Counted from the stretch's first letter, positions 26,914 to 35,780 are shown. The stretch is 64,000 bases of DNA from Bacteroidales bacterium (GCA_016342685.1 JAEINU010000004.1:124001-188000); one strand, 5' to 3'. Notes: a model not told the origin generated them from the sequence alone. Numbers and translations are program-made.

Positions 26914-27753
26914 ATGAAAACGGAAATAGTAAAATCTTTAGCTATTAACTTTGAAGATCATTCACAAACTACTGAAAATGGAATAGAGTTCTGGTTTGCA
27001 AGAGATATTCAACATTTGTTAGGCTATTCAGAATGGAGAAATTTCCAAAAAGTAATTGTAAATGCAAAAACTTCCTGTGAGGCAACAGAAAATGAAATTT
27101 TAAACCATTTTGTTAGCGTCAACAAAATGGTTCAATTAGGTTCTGGAAGTGAAAGAGAAATAGATGATATCATGCTAACAAGATATGCATGTTATCTTAT
27201 TGCTCAAAATGGAGATCCTAGAAAAGAACAAATTGCATTTGCTCAAAACTATTTTGCTTTACAAACAAGAAAGTTCGAAGTAATTGAACAAAGAATAAAA
27301 GATTGGGAAAGGCTTCAAGCAAGACAAAAATTGACCCTTTCAGAAAAAGAATTATCTGAATTAATTTATGAACGAACAGGAAATGATAAAAATTTTGGTA
27401 TAATTCGAAGTAAAGGCGATCAAGCTTTATTTGGAAAATCAACGCAACAAATGAAAAATGCTTTAGGTGTACCTAAAGGTAGAGCTCTTGCAGATTTTCT
27501 TCCAACAATTACAATTAAAGCTAAAGACTTTGCTACTGAAATAACCGTTTTTAATACAAAAGAAAAAAATCTAAGACAAGAACGCCAAATATCTGCTGAA
27601 CACATCACAAATAATAGGTCTGTAAGAAAGATTCTTTTAGAAAGAGGAATAAAACCTGAAGAATTACCTCCTGAAGAAGATATTAAAAAATTAGAAAGAA
27701 AGGTGAATTCAGAAAGCAATAAATTAGGAAAAAATCCTGACAAACTTAAATAA
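26914..27753 (+). CDS. dinD: DinD-like DNA-damage-inducible protein (Bro-N domain)
   Basis: A 279-residue homologue of E. coli DinD. The N-terminal BRO-N-like domain shows FWFARDIQHLLGYSEWRNF and LTRYACYLIAQNGDPRKEQI, both typical of DinD, and the C-terminal part matches (RGIKPEELPPEEDIKKLE). E. coli DinD is SOS-induced and inhibits RecA-mediated strand exchange. It has no link to glycans and lies between two direct copies of the deacetylase tail, so it looks like an inserted passenger gene. I see no LexA site I can name. Family assignment is strong, local function unknown. Confidence 0.88.
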   Translation: MKTEIVKSLAINFEDHSQTTENGIEFWFARDIQHLLGYSEWRNFQKVIVNAKTSCEATENEILNHFVSVNKMVQLGSGSEREIDDIMLTRYACYLIAQNGDPRKEQIAFAQNYFALQTRKFEVIEQRIKDWERLQARQKLTLSEKELSELIYERTGNDKNFGIIRSKGDQALFGKSTQQMKNALGVPKGRALADFLPTITIKAKDFATEITVFNTKEKNLRQERQISAEHITNNRSVRKILLERGIKPEELPPEEDIKKLERKVNSESNKLGKNPDKLK

Positions 27754-27776
27754 TTACATCTGGCCACCCAACTAAA

Positions 27777-28105
27777 TCATGTTTACTTTTCATCCTCAAC
27801 GCTGGACTGATAATTCAATTGCTTGGGCAAAAGAATTGGTTTGGCAGAATACTAAGAACATAATAAAGTTCTTTCTAAATAGAATAAGATAAAGTTTTAC
27901 ACAAAAACCACTTCGACGGGCTCAGTGTGACAATAAACTACTTTTTAAATAAAATTAGAAAATAATACTCACAGAATAGATCTCCTTTCAAGCCGGAGAT
28001 GACAAGGTGAAATAGATCCCAAATTATTGATAGGAATAACAAATAACTGTCGCACTTCGACAGGCTCAGTGTGACAAGTGTCAATATGCAGGGATGAGTT
28101 ATACT
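27777..28105. repeat. Direct repeat, right copy
   Basis: Matches 26357-26705 over the deacetylase tail and the following noncoding DNA. Compared with the left copy, one TCGACAAGCTC hairpin is absent and the TTTCCGATCGATGTCGGAAA hairpin is replaced by CTCCTTTCAAGCCGGAG, while the flanking sequence (ATGACAAGGTGAAATAGATC) is the same. The copies have also diverged by point changes in the coding part. Confidence 0.85.
27779..27892 (+). pseudogene. Duplicated 3' end of the polysaccharide deacetylase gene
   Basis: A 37-codon fragment starting MFTFHPQRWTDN and ending FFLNRIR, then TAA. It differs from the intact gene's end at two positions (Thr to Ile and Thr to Ala). There is no upstream part of the gene. 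The fragment marks the right edge of the dinD insertion and has probably no function as a protein. Confidence 0.8.
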
Positions 28106-28476
28106 TCGATAATGTTTCGACAAGCTCAACATGACAATATTAATAACATTATAAATTCAAAATGATCATACTTCGACAAGCTCAGCATGACAAAACAATC
28201 CACAATAAACCGTTCTTAAAAACAATTAATTGTCACACTGTCCCGATAATTATCGGGATATAGGAGAAACGTCATCCTGAGCCTGTCGAAGGATATACAG
28301 CAAAAAAACAATAATCATCAATAATAAAAATTGCATGGTCATACTTCGAGAGCCTCAGCATGACATTATTAATAACATTATAAATTCAAAACAATCATAC
28401 TTCGACAAGCTCAGCATGACATTACTCAGCAAGACAAAACCCAAGCAGCTTTTAACCTGAAAATCTAAACTTATTC

Positions 28477-30015
28477 ATGAAAATTCGCTCTATCTTTATT
28501 ACAATTCTTTTTGATATTCTGGCATTAATAGCTTCTGCCCTATTTATTCTTTGGCTAAAACCTGGTCAGGCAGAGCCATACATTTCAAATTACTTAATTC
28601 CATTCATCTGGTTTACTTCTATTTGGATTATCATTTCTTTTATCTCCAGAAAATATTCTGCTTCTGAAAGGTTAAAGTTATCGCGTGCTGTTTTTTATAT
28701 TATTCTTATTAATTTACTAATTACCGGATTGGTGGTTATTATCATGTTTATTTTACGCTCATTGTATTTCTCACGATTTGTTTTATTTGGAACTATTATT
28801 CTTGTTACTCTTATTGAATGCTTTTTTGCTTTTTGCGATTATTTTATCTACAATGCCAATAAAGGAGAAGATTCTTCTAAAGTTTTTGAAGCTTATCAAA
28901 GAGTGGTTGGAAGAGAAATAACTGATCCAAAATCAGAAGTCTTTCCACCAGAAATAACTTTTGACCCAGTACCAGAAAATATTAAAGAAACCATAATTGA
29001 AGAATCAAACGAAGAAGTTTTTCAGTTTTTATCGGAAAATATCGATTTAAATATTCCAAACTATTCGCTTCTTTCCACTGCCACCCAGTTTAATGTTGAT
29101 AAACTTCCGGAGAAAACATACCTGAAAATTGTAAACCTAAAACGCATTAACGATATTCGGTATATTAATAAATTCTTTGAATCTGTTAATCGTAAATTAA
29201 TTGATGGTGGTTTCTTTATTGGATGTGGAGAGACAAAAGATCAACGTAAAAAGAGAATATTAAAAAAATATCCTATCGTATTAAATCGAATTTATTACTT
29301 TTTTGATTTTATTGTAAAACGTGTTTTCCCAAAGTTTAACATCACGAAACAAATTTATTTCTTTCTTACTCGTGGCGAAAATCGTGTTGTTTCCAAGGCC
29401 GAAACATTAGGTAGATTGTATTCTTGTGGCTTTCGAATAATTAATGAAAAAAATATAAGAGGACAATTATACTTTGTTGCCCGCAAGAATAGAAAACCTT
29501 TTTACGATATGGAACCAACTTACGGACCATTGGTAAAATTAAATAGGGTAGGTAAAAATGGTAAAATCATTCATGTATATAAACTTCGAACCATGCATCC
29601 TTACGCTGAATATTTGCAGGAATATATATATGATAAATCTGCTTTACAAGAAGGAGGTAAATTTAAAGATGATTTTAGAATTACGACTCTTGGCAAATTC
29701 TTTCGTAAATTCTGGATTGATGAGCTACCTATGCTAATAAATTTTATTCGCGGTGAGATGAAAATTATAGGTGTTCGTCCGTTAAGCAAACACTATTTTA
29801 GTTTATACTCTACTGAACTGCAGGAGAAGAGAACAAAGTCAAAACCTGGGCTCATCCCTCCTTTTTATGTTGATATGCCCAAAACATTGGATGAAATTCA
29901 AGCATCAGAAATGAAATATCTTATTGCACAAGAAAAGCATCCTTTCCTAACTGATTGGAAATATTTTTGGAAAGCTGTGTGGAATATTCTTTTTCGGAGG
30001 GCAAGAAGTGCTTAA
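28477..30015 (+). CDS. Initiating sugar-phosphate transferase (WbaP/WcaJ-like) with inserted domain
   Basis: A 512-residue membrane protein. About four hydrophobic helices occupy residues 5-125. The C-terminal part (about 350-500) is a bacterial sugar transferase domain with KLRTM at 369-373, DELP at 415-418 and GVRPLS shortly after; these enzymes attach a sugar-1-phosphate to undecaprenyl phosphate and start the repeat unit. Between them, residues 180-340 form a soluble domain that I do not recognise, with a methyltransferase-like tail (VNLKRINDIRYINKFF ... GGFFIG). The gene stands alone between two repeat regions. A part of its 3' end (near 29821-29890) is copied twice downstream. Confidence 0.85.
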   Translation: MKIRSIFITILFDILALIASALFILWLKPGQAEPYISNYLIPFIWFTSIWIIISFISRKYSASERLKLSRAVFYIILINLLITGLVVIIMFILRSLYFSRFVLFGTIILVTLIECFFAFCDYFIYNANKGEDSSKVFEAYQRVVGREITDPKSEVFPPEITFDPVPENIKETIIEESNEEVFQFLSENIDLNIPNYSLLSTATQFNVDKLPEKTYLKIVNLKRINDIRYINKFFESVNRKLIDGGFFIGCGETKDQRKKRILKKYPIVLNRIYYFFDFIVKRVFPKFNITKQIYFFLTRGENRVVSKAETLGRLYSCGFRIINEKNIRGQLYFVARKNRKPFYDMEPTYGPLVKLNRVGKNGKIIHVYKLRTMHPYAEYLQEYIYDKSALQEGGKFKDDFRITTLGKFFRKFWIDELPMLINFIRGEMKIIGVRPLSKHYFSLYSTELQEKRTKSKPGLIPPFYVDMPKTLDEIQASEMKYLIAQEKHPFLTDWKYFWKAVWNILFRRARSA

Positions 30016-30186
30016 GAGAAACTAAGAAAAGAAGACAATGTGAATAAGATTAGAAATTTCAATGTCATACTGAGCTTGTCGAAGTATGAAAAGGAAATTA
30101 GAATAGATGTGCACACTTCGACAGGCTCAGTGTGACAAGAAAAAGTTATCTGATGAGCTGGAGAGACAAAAAGTAAGCAGTTTTTT

Positions 30187-30273
30187 ATTCTATACTCAAA
30201 GAAATTACGAGAAAAAAACAAAGTCAAAACCTGGGCTCATCCCTCCTTTCTATGTTGATATGCCCAAAATATT
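30187..30273 (+). pseudogene. Fragment of the sugar transferase gene, copy 1
   Basis: About 65-80 bases similar to positions 29810-29885 of the sugar transferase gene, including GTCAAAACCTGGGCTCATCC and TATGTTGATATGCCCAAAA. Homology stops where a reverse palindrome begins (ATTGTCATCCTGAGCTTGTC). It cannot encode a functional product. Confidence 0.75.
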
Positions 30274-30419
30274 GTCATCCTGAGCTTGTCGAAGGGTGAA
30301 GGGTGTTGAAAAGATAGTCGCACTTCGACAGTGCTTCGTCAGGCTCAGCATGACATTACTCAGTGTGACAAGAAAAAGTTATCTGATTAGATGGAGAGAC
30401 AAAAAATAAGCAGTATTTT

Positions 30420-30505
30420 ATTCTATACTCAAAGGAATTACAAGAAAAAATAAAGTCAAAACCTAGGCTCATCCTTCCTTTCTATGTTGATATGCCCAAA
30501 ATATT
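30420..30505 (+). pseudogene. Fragment of the sugar transferase gene, copy 2
   Basis: A second copy of the fragment, part of the 233-base tandem unit, with a few further changes (ACCTAGGCTCATCCTTCC). As in copy 1, similarity ends at a palindromic repeat. Confidence 0.75.
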
Positions 30506-30745
30506 GTCATCCTGAGCTTGTCGAAGGGTGAAGGGTGTTATTTAGTAATGAAAAAAGATGGTCGCACTTCGACAGGCTCAGTGTGACAAAAAATAGATTT
30601 CCGCATCAAGTGCGGAATGACAAAAGGAATAAAAAATAAAAGGAAATATACACACTTCGACAGGCTCAGTGTGACAAGACAGAGTTCTCTGATTGCTGGA
30701 AATACAATAAGCAAGACTTAAGAAATTCGTAAAAAGATAAAGACT

Positions 30746-32380
30746 ATGAACTATAAACTTTGGATTATTGAACTGTTAATATTAAGCCTATTATTTACTG
30801 TAAAAGTTAAAGGGCAAGAAGTATACTACCATACTTCAAATCAAGATGTTTACGAGTTTTTAGATGAGTTTGCCAACCTCGGCGTTATTGATATTAACAC
30901 AACTGTTAAACCGTACTCAAGAATATTTATCGCTAACAAATTAAAGGAAATTAGAGAAAGCAATTATTCCCTTAATAAACGCCAACAAGGTGAATTAGAT
31001 TTTTACTTAAAAGATTTTAATAAAGAACTAATACCCACTTACAATCGAAAAAATAAAGAATTCGACAAACGTTTTGATATTCTGAATTATAAAGATTCTC
31101 TGTTTTCATTTTCTGTTAATGGTATTTTAGGTGGAGAATATTTCATGAACGACAGTGGTAGTTTTTATCATAGATGGGGAGGTGCTGAAGCACATGCTTA
31201 TATTGGAAATCATTGGGGGTTTTATGCTAATTTAAGAGATAATCACGAAAGTGAAATAATGAATAATGAAGATTATTTAACTCAAAGAATGGGTACAAAC
31301 TATAAGCTTGATGGGACAGGTGGAGATTATAGCGAAATGCGTGGTGGACTAACTTATTCTTGGAATTGGGGTAGCTTAGGAATTGTGAAAGACCATTTCC
31401 AATGGGGTAATAATTACAATGGCGCCAATATTTTTAGTGGACGAACACCTTCTTTTGCCCATATTAAATTAAATATAAAACCTGTAAAATGGTTTGAGTT
31501 TAACTGGGTGCATGGTTGGTTAGTTTCCGAAGTTATCGATAGTGCAGGAAGTATGACATTTACGAATGCTTATGGAACCGATCAACGGGATATGATGTTC
31601 GATAAATACCTTGCTGCAAACTTATTTACTTTTGAACCATTCAGGAGCTTTTATATTTCATTAGGTAACTCCTTGATATATAGTTCAAATGGTCCTGAAC
31701 TGCAATATCTGATTCCTGTAATGTTCTACAAATCTGTGGATCATACTTATAACTCTACAGATCAAGCGGGAAGAAATGTAGGTCAGAATTCGCAAATGTT
31801 TTTTGATATTAGCTCACGAAATATTAAAAAAGTGCACCTTTCTGCGACCCTATTTGTCGATGAACTTTCTACAAGTCGTTTTACGAATGATACTTTATGG
31901 AACTTCTGGAGCATAAAAGGAAGTGTGCGTATATCTGATTTAATCCCAAATACTTTTATTACAGCCGAATACACCAAATCGATGCCATTAACATACAAAC
32001 ACAATATTCCAACAACTACATTTGAAAGTAATGGCTATAATTTGGGACATTATTTAATGGATAACTCGCAAGAAATTTATTTGTCCTTAGTATTTAAACC
32101 ATATAAAACGCTATCGTTTAAACTTGCCTACTTGTATGCTAAAAAAGGAAAGGACTATGACGATTTAGGCGGTTCGCGTCTTGGAAATCCATTTATGGAT
32201 ACTGTTGAGTGGGAAAACACTTCAATATCCTTTAAAACAAGCTATCAAATAATTAACGATGGTTACCTCTTTCTGAATTATCTATATAGCAATACTTCAG
32301 GCGATCAGAACAAATACACCTCCCCCATGTTCCACGGGAAACAGAATACAATCTCGTTTGGGATGAATTTTGGATTTTAA
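30746..32380 (+). CDS. wzi: Capsule assembly protein Wzi family (outer membrane)
   Basis: A 544-residue protein with a signal peptide (about residues 1-23, ending VKGQ) and a long beta-barrel-like region of alternating aromatic and polar residues that ends in a C-terminal Phe (SFGMNFGF). The N-terminal part (VYEFLDEFANLGVIDINT, then RIFIANKLKEI) is typical of the Wzi family. E. coli Wzi is a lectin-like barrel that anchors capsule to the outer membrane. Here it closes the polysaccharide locus. It stands as its own unit between repeat regions. Confidence 0.88.
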   Translation: MNYKLWIIELLILSLLFTVKVKGQEVYYHTSNQDVYEFLDEFANLGVIDINTTVKPYSRIFIANKLKEIRESNYSLNKRQQGELDFYLKDFNKELIPTYNRKNKEFDKRFDILNYKDSLFSFSVNGILGGEYFMNDSGSFYHRWGGAEAHAYIGNHWGFYANLRDNHESEIMNNEDYLTQRMGTNYKLDGTGGDYSEMRGGLTYSWNWGSLGIVKDHFQWGNNYNGANIFSGRTPSFAHIKLNIKPVKWFEFNWVHGWLVSEVIDSAGSMTFTNAYGTDQRDMMFDKYLAANLFTFEPFRSFYISLGNSLIYSSNGPELQYLIPVMFYKSVDHTYNSTDQAGRNVGQNSQMFFDISSRNIKKVHLSATLFVDELSTSRFTNDTLWNFWSIKGSVRISDLIPNTFITAEYTKSMPLTYKHNIPTTTFESNGYNLGHYLMDNSQEIYLSLVFKPYKTLSFKLAYLYAKKGKDYDDLGGSRLGNPFMDTVEWENTSISFKTSYQIINDGYLFLNYLYSNTSGDQNKYTSPMFHGKQNTISFGMNFGF

Positions 32381-32858
32381 TTAATCAGTAATTAGTTTTA
32401 TATGTCATACTTCGACAGGCTCAGTATGAATAAAACCTATTAAACACACTTCGATAATGCTTCGTCTGGCTCAGCAGACATTGCTCAGTGTGACAAAAAG
32501 TAGATTTCCGATCAAGTCGGAAATGACAAAAAAATATATGGTTAAAAAATTATTGTCACACTGAGCTTGTCGAAGTGTGAATCGTGTAGATATTTGGTTA
32601 AGTCATACTTCGATAAACTCAGCATGACAATACACGCTTTAGATTTCCAAACATATCAAAAAGATCTCCAATCAAGTTGAAGATGACATAATTCCTTTTG
32701 TCATTCCCGTGAAAACGGGAATCTTATAAAAAACACTAAAAACAAATCTCCAATCAAGTTGGAGATGACAAAGAGTAATGCTTTTGTCATACTTCGACAA
32801 GCTCAGCATGACAGTATTTTTTTTCATCCCTTCAACCCTTCTCCTTTTCACATTTTCT
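32381..32858. repeat. Repeat-rich region ending the capsule locus
   Basis: 478 bases without a gene. Palindromes of the TCGACAGGCTC family are at about 32404-32428, 32445-32494 (nested), 32553-32579 (reverse), 32603-32628 and 32787-32813. The second hairpin family appears as GATTTCCGATCAAGTCGGAA (32504-32523), as CTCCAATCAAGTTG(G/A)AGATG variants near 32662 and 32746, and as TCATTCCCGTGAAAACGGGA near 32700. The repeats stop abruptly at about 32815. Confidence 0.75.
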
Positions 32859-33449
32859 CTAACTCACTCTCTCTCCTTTATATACTTTCTCAACTAAATT
32901 CTCAATAATATTTTTTTTCTCTTCCTTGCTCAACGAAGTACTTTCTGTAATATAAATGTGATCTAAAACTTCCATTCCGCAAAATTCAAACACTCCCCTA
33001 TCTTGCGTAACTTTCAAGCCTTCAAAAATATTTGATTTTTTTAATGATTCCTCATCCATCCCTGCCGAAGTAATTAATCGCACTTTCTTTCTTTTCAACA
33101 TTCCTTCCGGACCATTCGGAGTAATCTTAAATGCAAATCCGTTGGTAAAAACCCGATCGATATAACCTTTTAGAATTGCAGGAAAAGCATTCCACCACAA
33201 AGGATATATAACAGTTAACTCATTGGCCCACTCTATATAATTCTGTTCAACTGCAATATCAGGACAAGTTTTACCATCCTTATTATATTTCAACTCCTCA
33301 AAATCAAGTATAGGTCTAAATTTTATTTTATAAAGGTCTCGGACTTTTACTTTATCACCCCTATCCTCGAACTCCTTTATTAAAGTGTTTTTTATTGTAT
33401 AGTTAAAACTATCTTTTCTGGGATGTGCTATTATTATTAATTGATTCAT
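32859..33449 (-). CDS. NAD(P)H quinone oxidoreductase-like flavoprotein
   Basis: A 196-residue flavodoxin-fold protein of the NQO1/MdaB/KefF family. It starts NQLIIIAHPRKDSFNYTI, the FMN/FAD phosphate-binding loop, and carries YPLWWNAFPAILKGYIDRVF, the characteristic FMN-ring-binding segment. Such enzymes reduce quinones or other electrophiles by two electrons with NAD(P)H. It is divergent from a TetR gene and an efflux operon 288 bases away, so it could belong to the same stress response; that is suggested by position only. Confidence 0.9.
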   Translation of the reverse strand: MNQLIIIAHPRKDSFNYTIKNTLIKEFEDRGDKVKVRDLYKIKFRPILDFEELKYNKDGKTCPDIAVEQNYIEWANELTVIYPLWWNAFPAILKGYIDRVFTNGFAFKITPNGPEGMLKRKKVRLITSAGMDEESLKKSNIFEGLKVTQDRGVFEFCGMEVLDHIYITESTSLSKEEKKNIIENLVEKVYKGERVS

Positions 33450-33701
33450 GCATCTATTTTTATTGATTTTTAAGACAATCTATTTCTTAAATTGTTCATA
33501 GTTTCAAATACAGCTTGATTCCCTTAAATTTCTTACACATAACTTAAAAAACGTATTCGTCGGAAACTATTTGCACGTTTTTTGTGCAGAATGTTCCTTC
33601 TATTAAAATTTCTGATTAAACTTTTAAGCTTATTTTAATTCTAATGAACATTTTTTATGTAATCTGGTTTATGATAAACTTGGGAAACTTTTATAGTTAT
33701 T

Positions 33702-33733
33702 TTTGTTTCCATAGTTTTATTAATCTAAATTTG
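33702..33733 (+). promoter_or_regulatory. Possible promoter of the TetR-efflux operon
   Basis: TTTG at 33702-33705 and TAAATTTG at 33726-33733 are 20 bases apart, as in the Bacteroidota -33/-7 pair. The ATG follows only 4 bases later, so the transcript would be almost leaderless. This makes the assignment doubtful. Confidence 0.35.
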
Positions 33734-33737
33734 TTAA

Positions 33738-34367
33738 ATGAATAAAGAATTAGAAAACATATTACTCAAGGTTTCAGAACTTTATCAAAAATATGGTATA
33801 AAGAGTGTAACAATGGACGATGTTGCCAGGGAATTAGGAATATCGAAAAAGACGCTATACATACATGTCGAAAATAAAAATGATTTAGTATCTAAAGTGC
33901 TTGAATTTACTTTGCTTGAACGAAATTGTACCATTGAAAAAATTATTAATAAGAAATTAAATGCAATTGAAGAATTACTTGAAGTTGGAATACAAATAGT
34001 AAAAACTATTAAGGAATATAATCCATCGACCGAGTATGATTTAAAAAAATATTATCCTGAGTTATTCAAAAATCTGCATAATTTCAGAAAAGAGAAAATG
34101 TACAAATCCATTTTAAATAACATACAAAATGGTAAAGATGAGGGTTTGTTTCGGGAAGATTTGGATAATGAAATTATTGCAAAAGTACAAGTCAGTAGAT
34201 TTATTAGTATGAATACGAATGACTTTTTTAATGCAGATGAAGTTCTTCAACCTAAAAACATTTTAGAGCTTTTTATATATCACATTCGAGGAATTGCTAA
34301 TAAAAAAGGACTGGAAGTCCTCGAACAAACATTAAACAAAATTAATATACAAGAATATTTACAATAA
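33738..34367 (+). CDS. TetR/AcrR family transcriptional regulator
   Basis: A 209-residue TetR-family protein. The N-terminal helix-turn-helix is clear (SVTMDDVARELGISKKTLYI, about residues 25-44, followed by HVENKNDLV). The C-terminal ligand domain is variable and unassigned. It is the first gene of a TolC-adaptor-RND operon (15 bases to the next gene) and likely represses it until a toxic compound binds. I found no clear palindromic operator in the 288-base divergent region. Confidence 0.92.
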   Translation: MNKELENILLKVSELYQKYGIKSVTMDDVARELGISKKTLYIHVENKNDLVSKVLEFTLLERNCTIEKIINKKLNAIEELLEVGIQIVKTIKEYNPSTEYDLKKYYPELFKNLHNFRKEKMYKSILNNIQNGKDEGLFREDLDNEIIAKVQVSRFISMNTNDFFNADEVLQPKNILELFIYHIRGIANKKGLEVLEQTLNKINIQEYLQ

Positions 34368-34382
34368 ACATCAGATAAGAAA

Positions 34383-35780
34383 ATGAAACACATGTTTTTA
34401 TTAAAAACTATTTTACTGATAACACTACCCTACTTTGTTTTTGCGCAAACGGATAGTACTTTATCTTTAAATTTAAAAGATGCCCAAACATATGCTATAG
34501 AAAACAATCTGGGCCTTGAAAACTCAAGATTAGATATAGAAGCAGCAGAAAAAAAAGTTTGGGAAACCACTGCTATTGGATTACCCCAAGTTAGTGGTAA
34601 AGTAGATTATCAATATATTCCTGGTAATATACCTACAGCAAATTTCGGCGCAGATAGTACAACAATGTTACTGTACAACTACATTTTATCTTCTTTATCA
34701 TCAGAGGGATATAGTCCTTCGCAAGAATTAGAAGATAAACTCAATACTCCTGCGGAACCTTTTACTTTAGGTACTAAAAATAGTACTACTTATGGTATTA
34801 CGGTATCGCAATTGGTTTTTAGTGGCGAATATATTGTTGGTTTACAAGCTTCTAAAACCTATTTACAGATTTCTAAATTAAATCATGAAAAACAAGAACT
34901 TGATTTAAGAGCTAATGTATTAAATAGCTATATATCCATTTTAATATTAGAAGATAATCTTAGTATTATTAACTCTTCACTAAATAATATAGAATCGCTT
35001 GTTAACGAAACAAAGAAAATGAATGAGCAAGGATTTCTTGAATCAACGGATGTTGATCAACTTCAAATTTCATTAAATACATTAACAAACTCTAGAAATA
35101 CGGTTCAACGACAAATTGATATTTCTTATATGTTATTCAAGATATTATTAGGCACAGATTTAGAAACTAAATTGGTTCTAAATCAGGATATGAATTCAAT
35201 TTACGATGAAATTGTTGGGAAATCTGTAAATGAAGGTTTTGACATGGCCAATAATGTAGATTACAAAATGTTAGATAATCAGGTTAAAATATCTGAATTA
35301 TCACTAAAACGAGAAAAAACGAAGTATCTCCCAACAATTTCTGCATTTTATAATTATCAGGATAAAACAAATAAAGCAGCTTTTGATTTTACTATAAAAC
35401 ATATCATTGGAGTTGGATTAAATATGCCCATTTTTTCCAGTTTTCAAAGAAATGCTATTGTTCAGCAAGCAAAAATAGAATATCAAAAATCATTAAATAA
35501 TCAGATATTACTTGAAAAGAATTTAACAACTCAAGCTCAGCAATTAAGATTTAATTATCAAAGTGCAATCGAGAAATACAATGTAACACAACAGAATGTT
35601 GATTTATCGAAAAATGTATTTGATAACACAACGCAAAAGTACAAACAAGGAATGGTTTCAAGTATGGATTTAACGCAAGCAAACAATACATATTTACAAT
35701 CGCAATCGGATAATACAAACGCATTGTTTGAATTATTTCAAACTAAAATCAAATTAGAAAAAATATTAAACGAATTATAA
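34383..35780 (+). CDS. TolC-like outer-membrane efflux protein
   Basis: A 465-residue outer-membrane factor with a signal peptide ending VFAQ (about residue 20-22) and the long helical repeats of the OEP family. It begins with LNLKDAQTYAIENNLGLENS, the usual first OEP helix, and the second half repeats the pattern (YKQGMVSSMDLTQANNTYL). It forms the outer-membrane tunnel for the pump encoded downstream. It lies between the TetR and adaptor genes with gaps of 15 and 4 bases. Confidence 0.93.
   Translation: MKHMFLLKTILLITLPYFVFAQTDSTLSLNLKDAQTYAIENNLGLENSRLDIEAAEKKVWETTAIGLPQVSGKVDYQYIPGNIPTANFGADSTTMLLYNYILSSLSSEGYSPSQELEDKLNTPAEPFTLGTKNSTTYGITVSQLVFSGEYIVGLQASKTYLQISKLNHEKQELDLRANVLNSYISILILEDNLSIINSSLNNIESLVNETKKMNEQGFLESTDVDQLQISLNTLTNSRNTVQRQIDISYMLFKILLGTDLETKLVLNQDMNSIYDEIVGKSVNEGFDMANNVDYKMLDNQVKISELSLKREKTKYLPTISAFYNYQDKTNKAAFDFTIKHIIGVGLNMPIFSSFQRNAIVQQAKIEYQKSLNNQILLEKNLTTQAQQLRFNYQSAIEKYNVTQQNVDLSKNVFDNTTQKYKQGMVSSMDLTQANNTYLQSQSDNTNALFELFQTKIKLEKILNEL

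Larger units (their letters stand above)
27754..28476. repeat. Repeat-rich region between dinD and the sugar transferase
   Basis: Apart from the deacetylase fragment there is no gene. Palindromes lie near 27908-27932, 28053-28078, 28099-28136 (one nested in another), 28166-28192, 28273-28298 (reverse), 28338-28364 and 28397-28422. A perfect 18-base palindrome TCCCGATAATTATCGGGA occupies 28241-28258. The text TTAATAACATTATAAATTC with flanks occurs twice, about 229 bases apart (28139 and 28368), which shows a local duplication. Confidence 0.75.
30016..30745. repeat. Repeat-rich region with a 233-bp tandem duplication
   Basis: 730 bases without an intact gene. A 233-base unit occurs twice in tandem: GACAAGAAAAAGTTATCTGA begins at 30134 and at 30367, and the text ATTCTATACTCAAAG at 30187 and 30420. 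A partial third copy begins near 30654. Each unit holds a fragment of the upstream sugar transferase gene and palindromes in both orientations. A nested palindrome lies at 30318-30370. Another type (GATTTCCGCATCAAGTGCGG) lies at 30596-30616. Confidence 0.8.
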
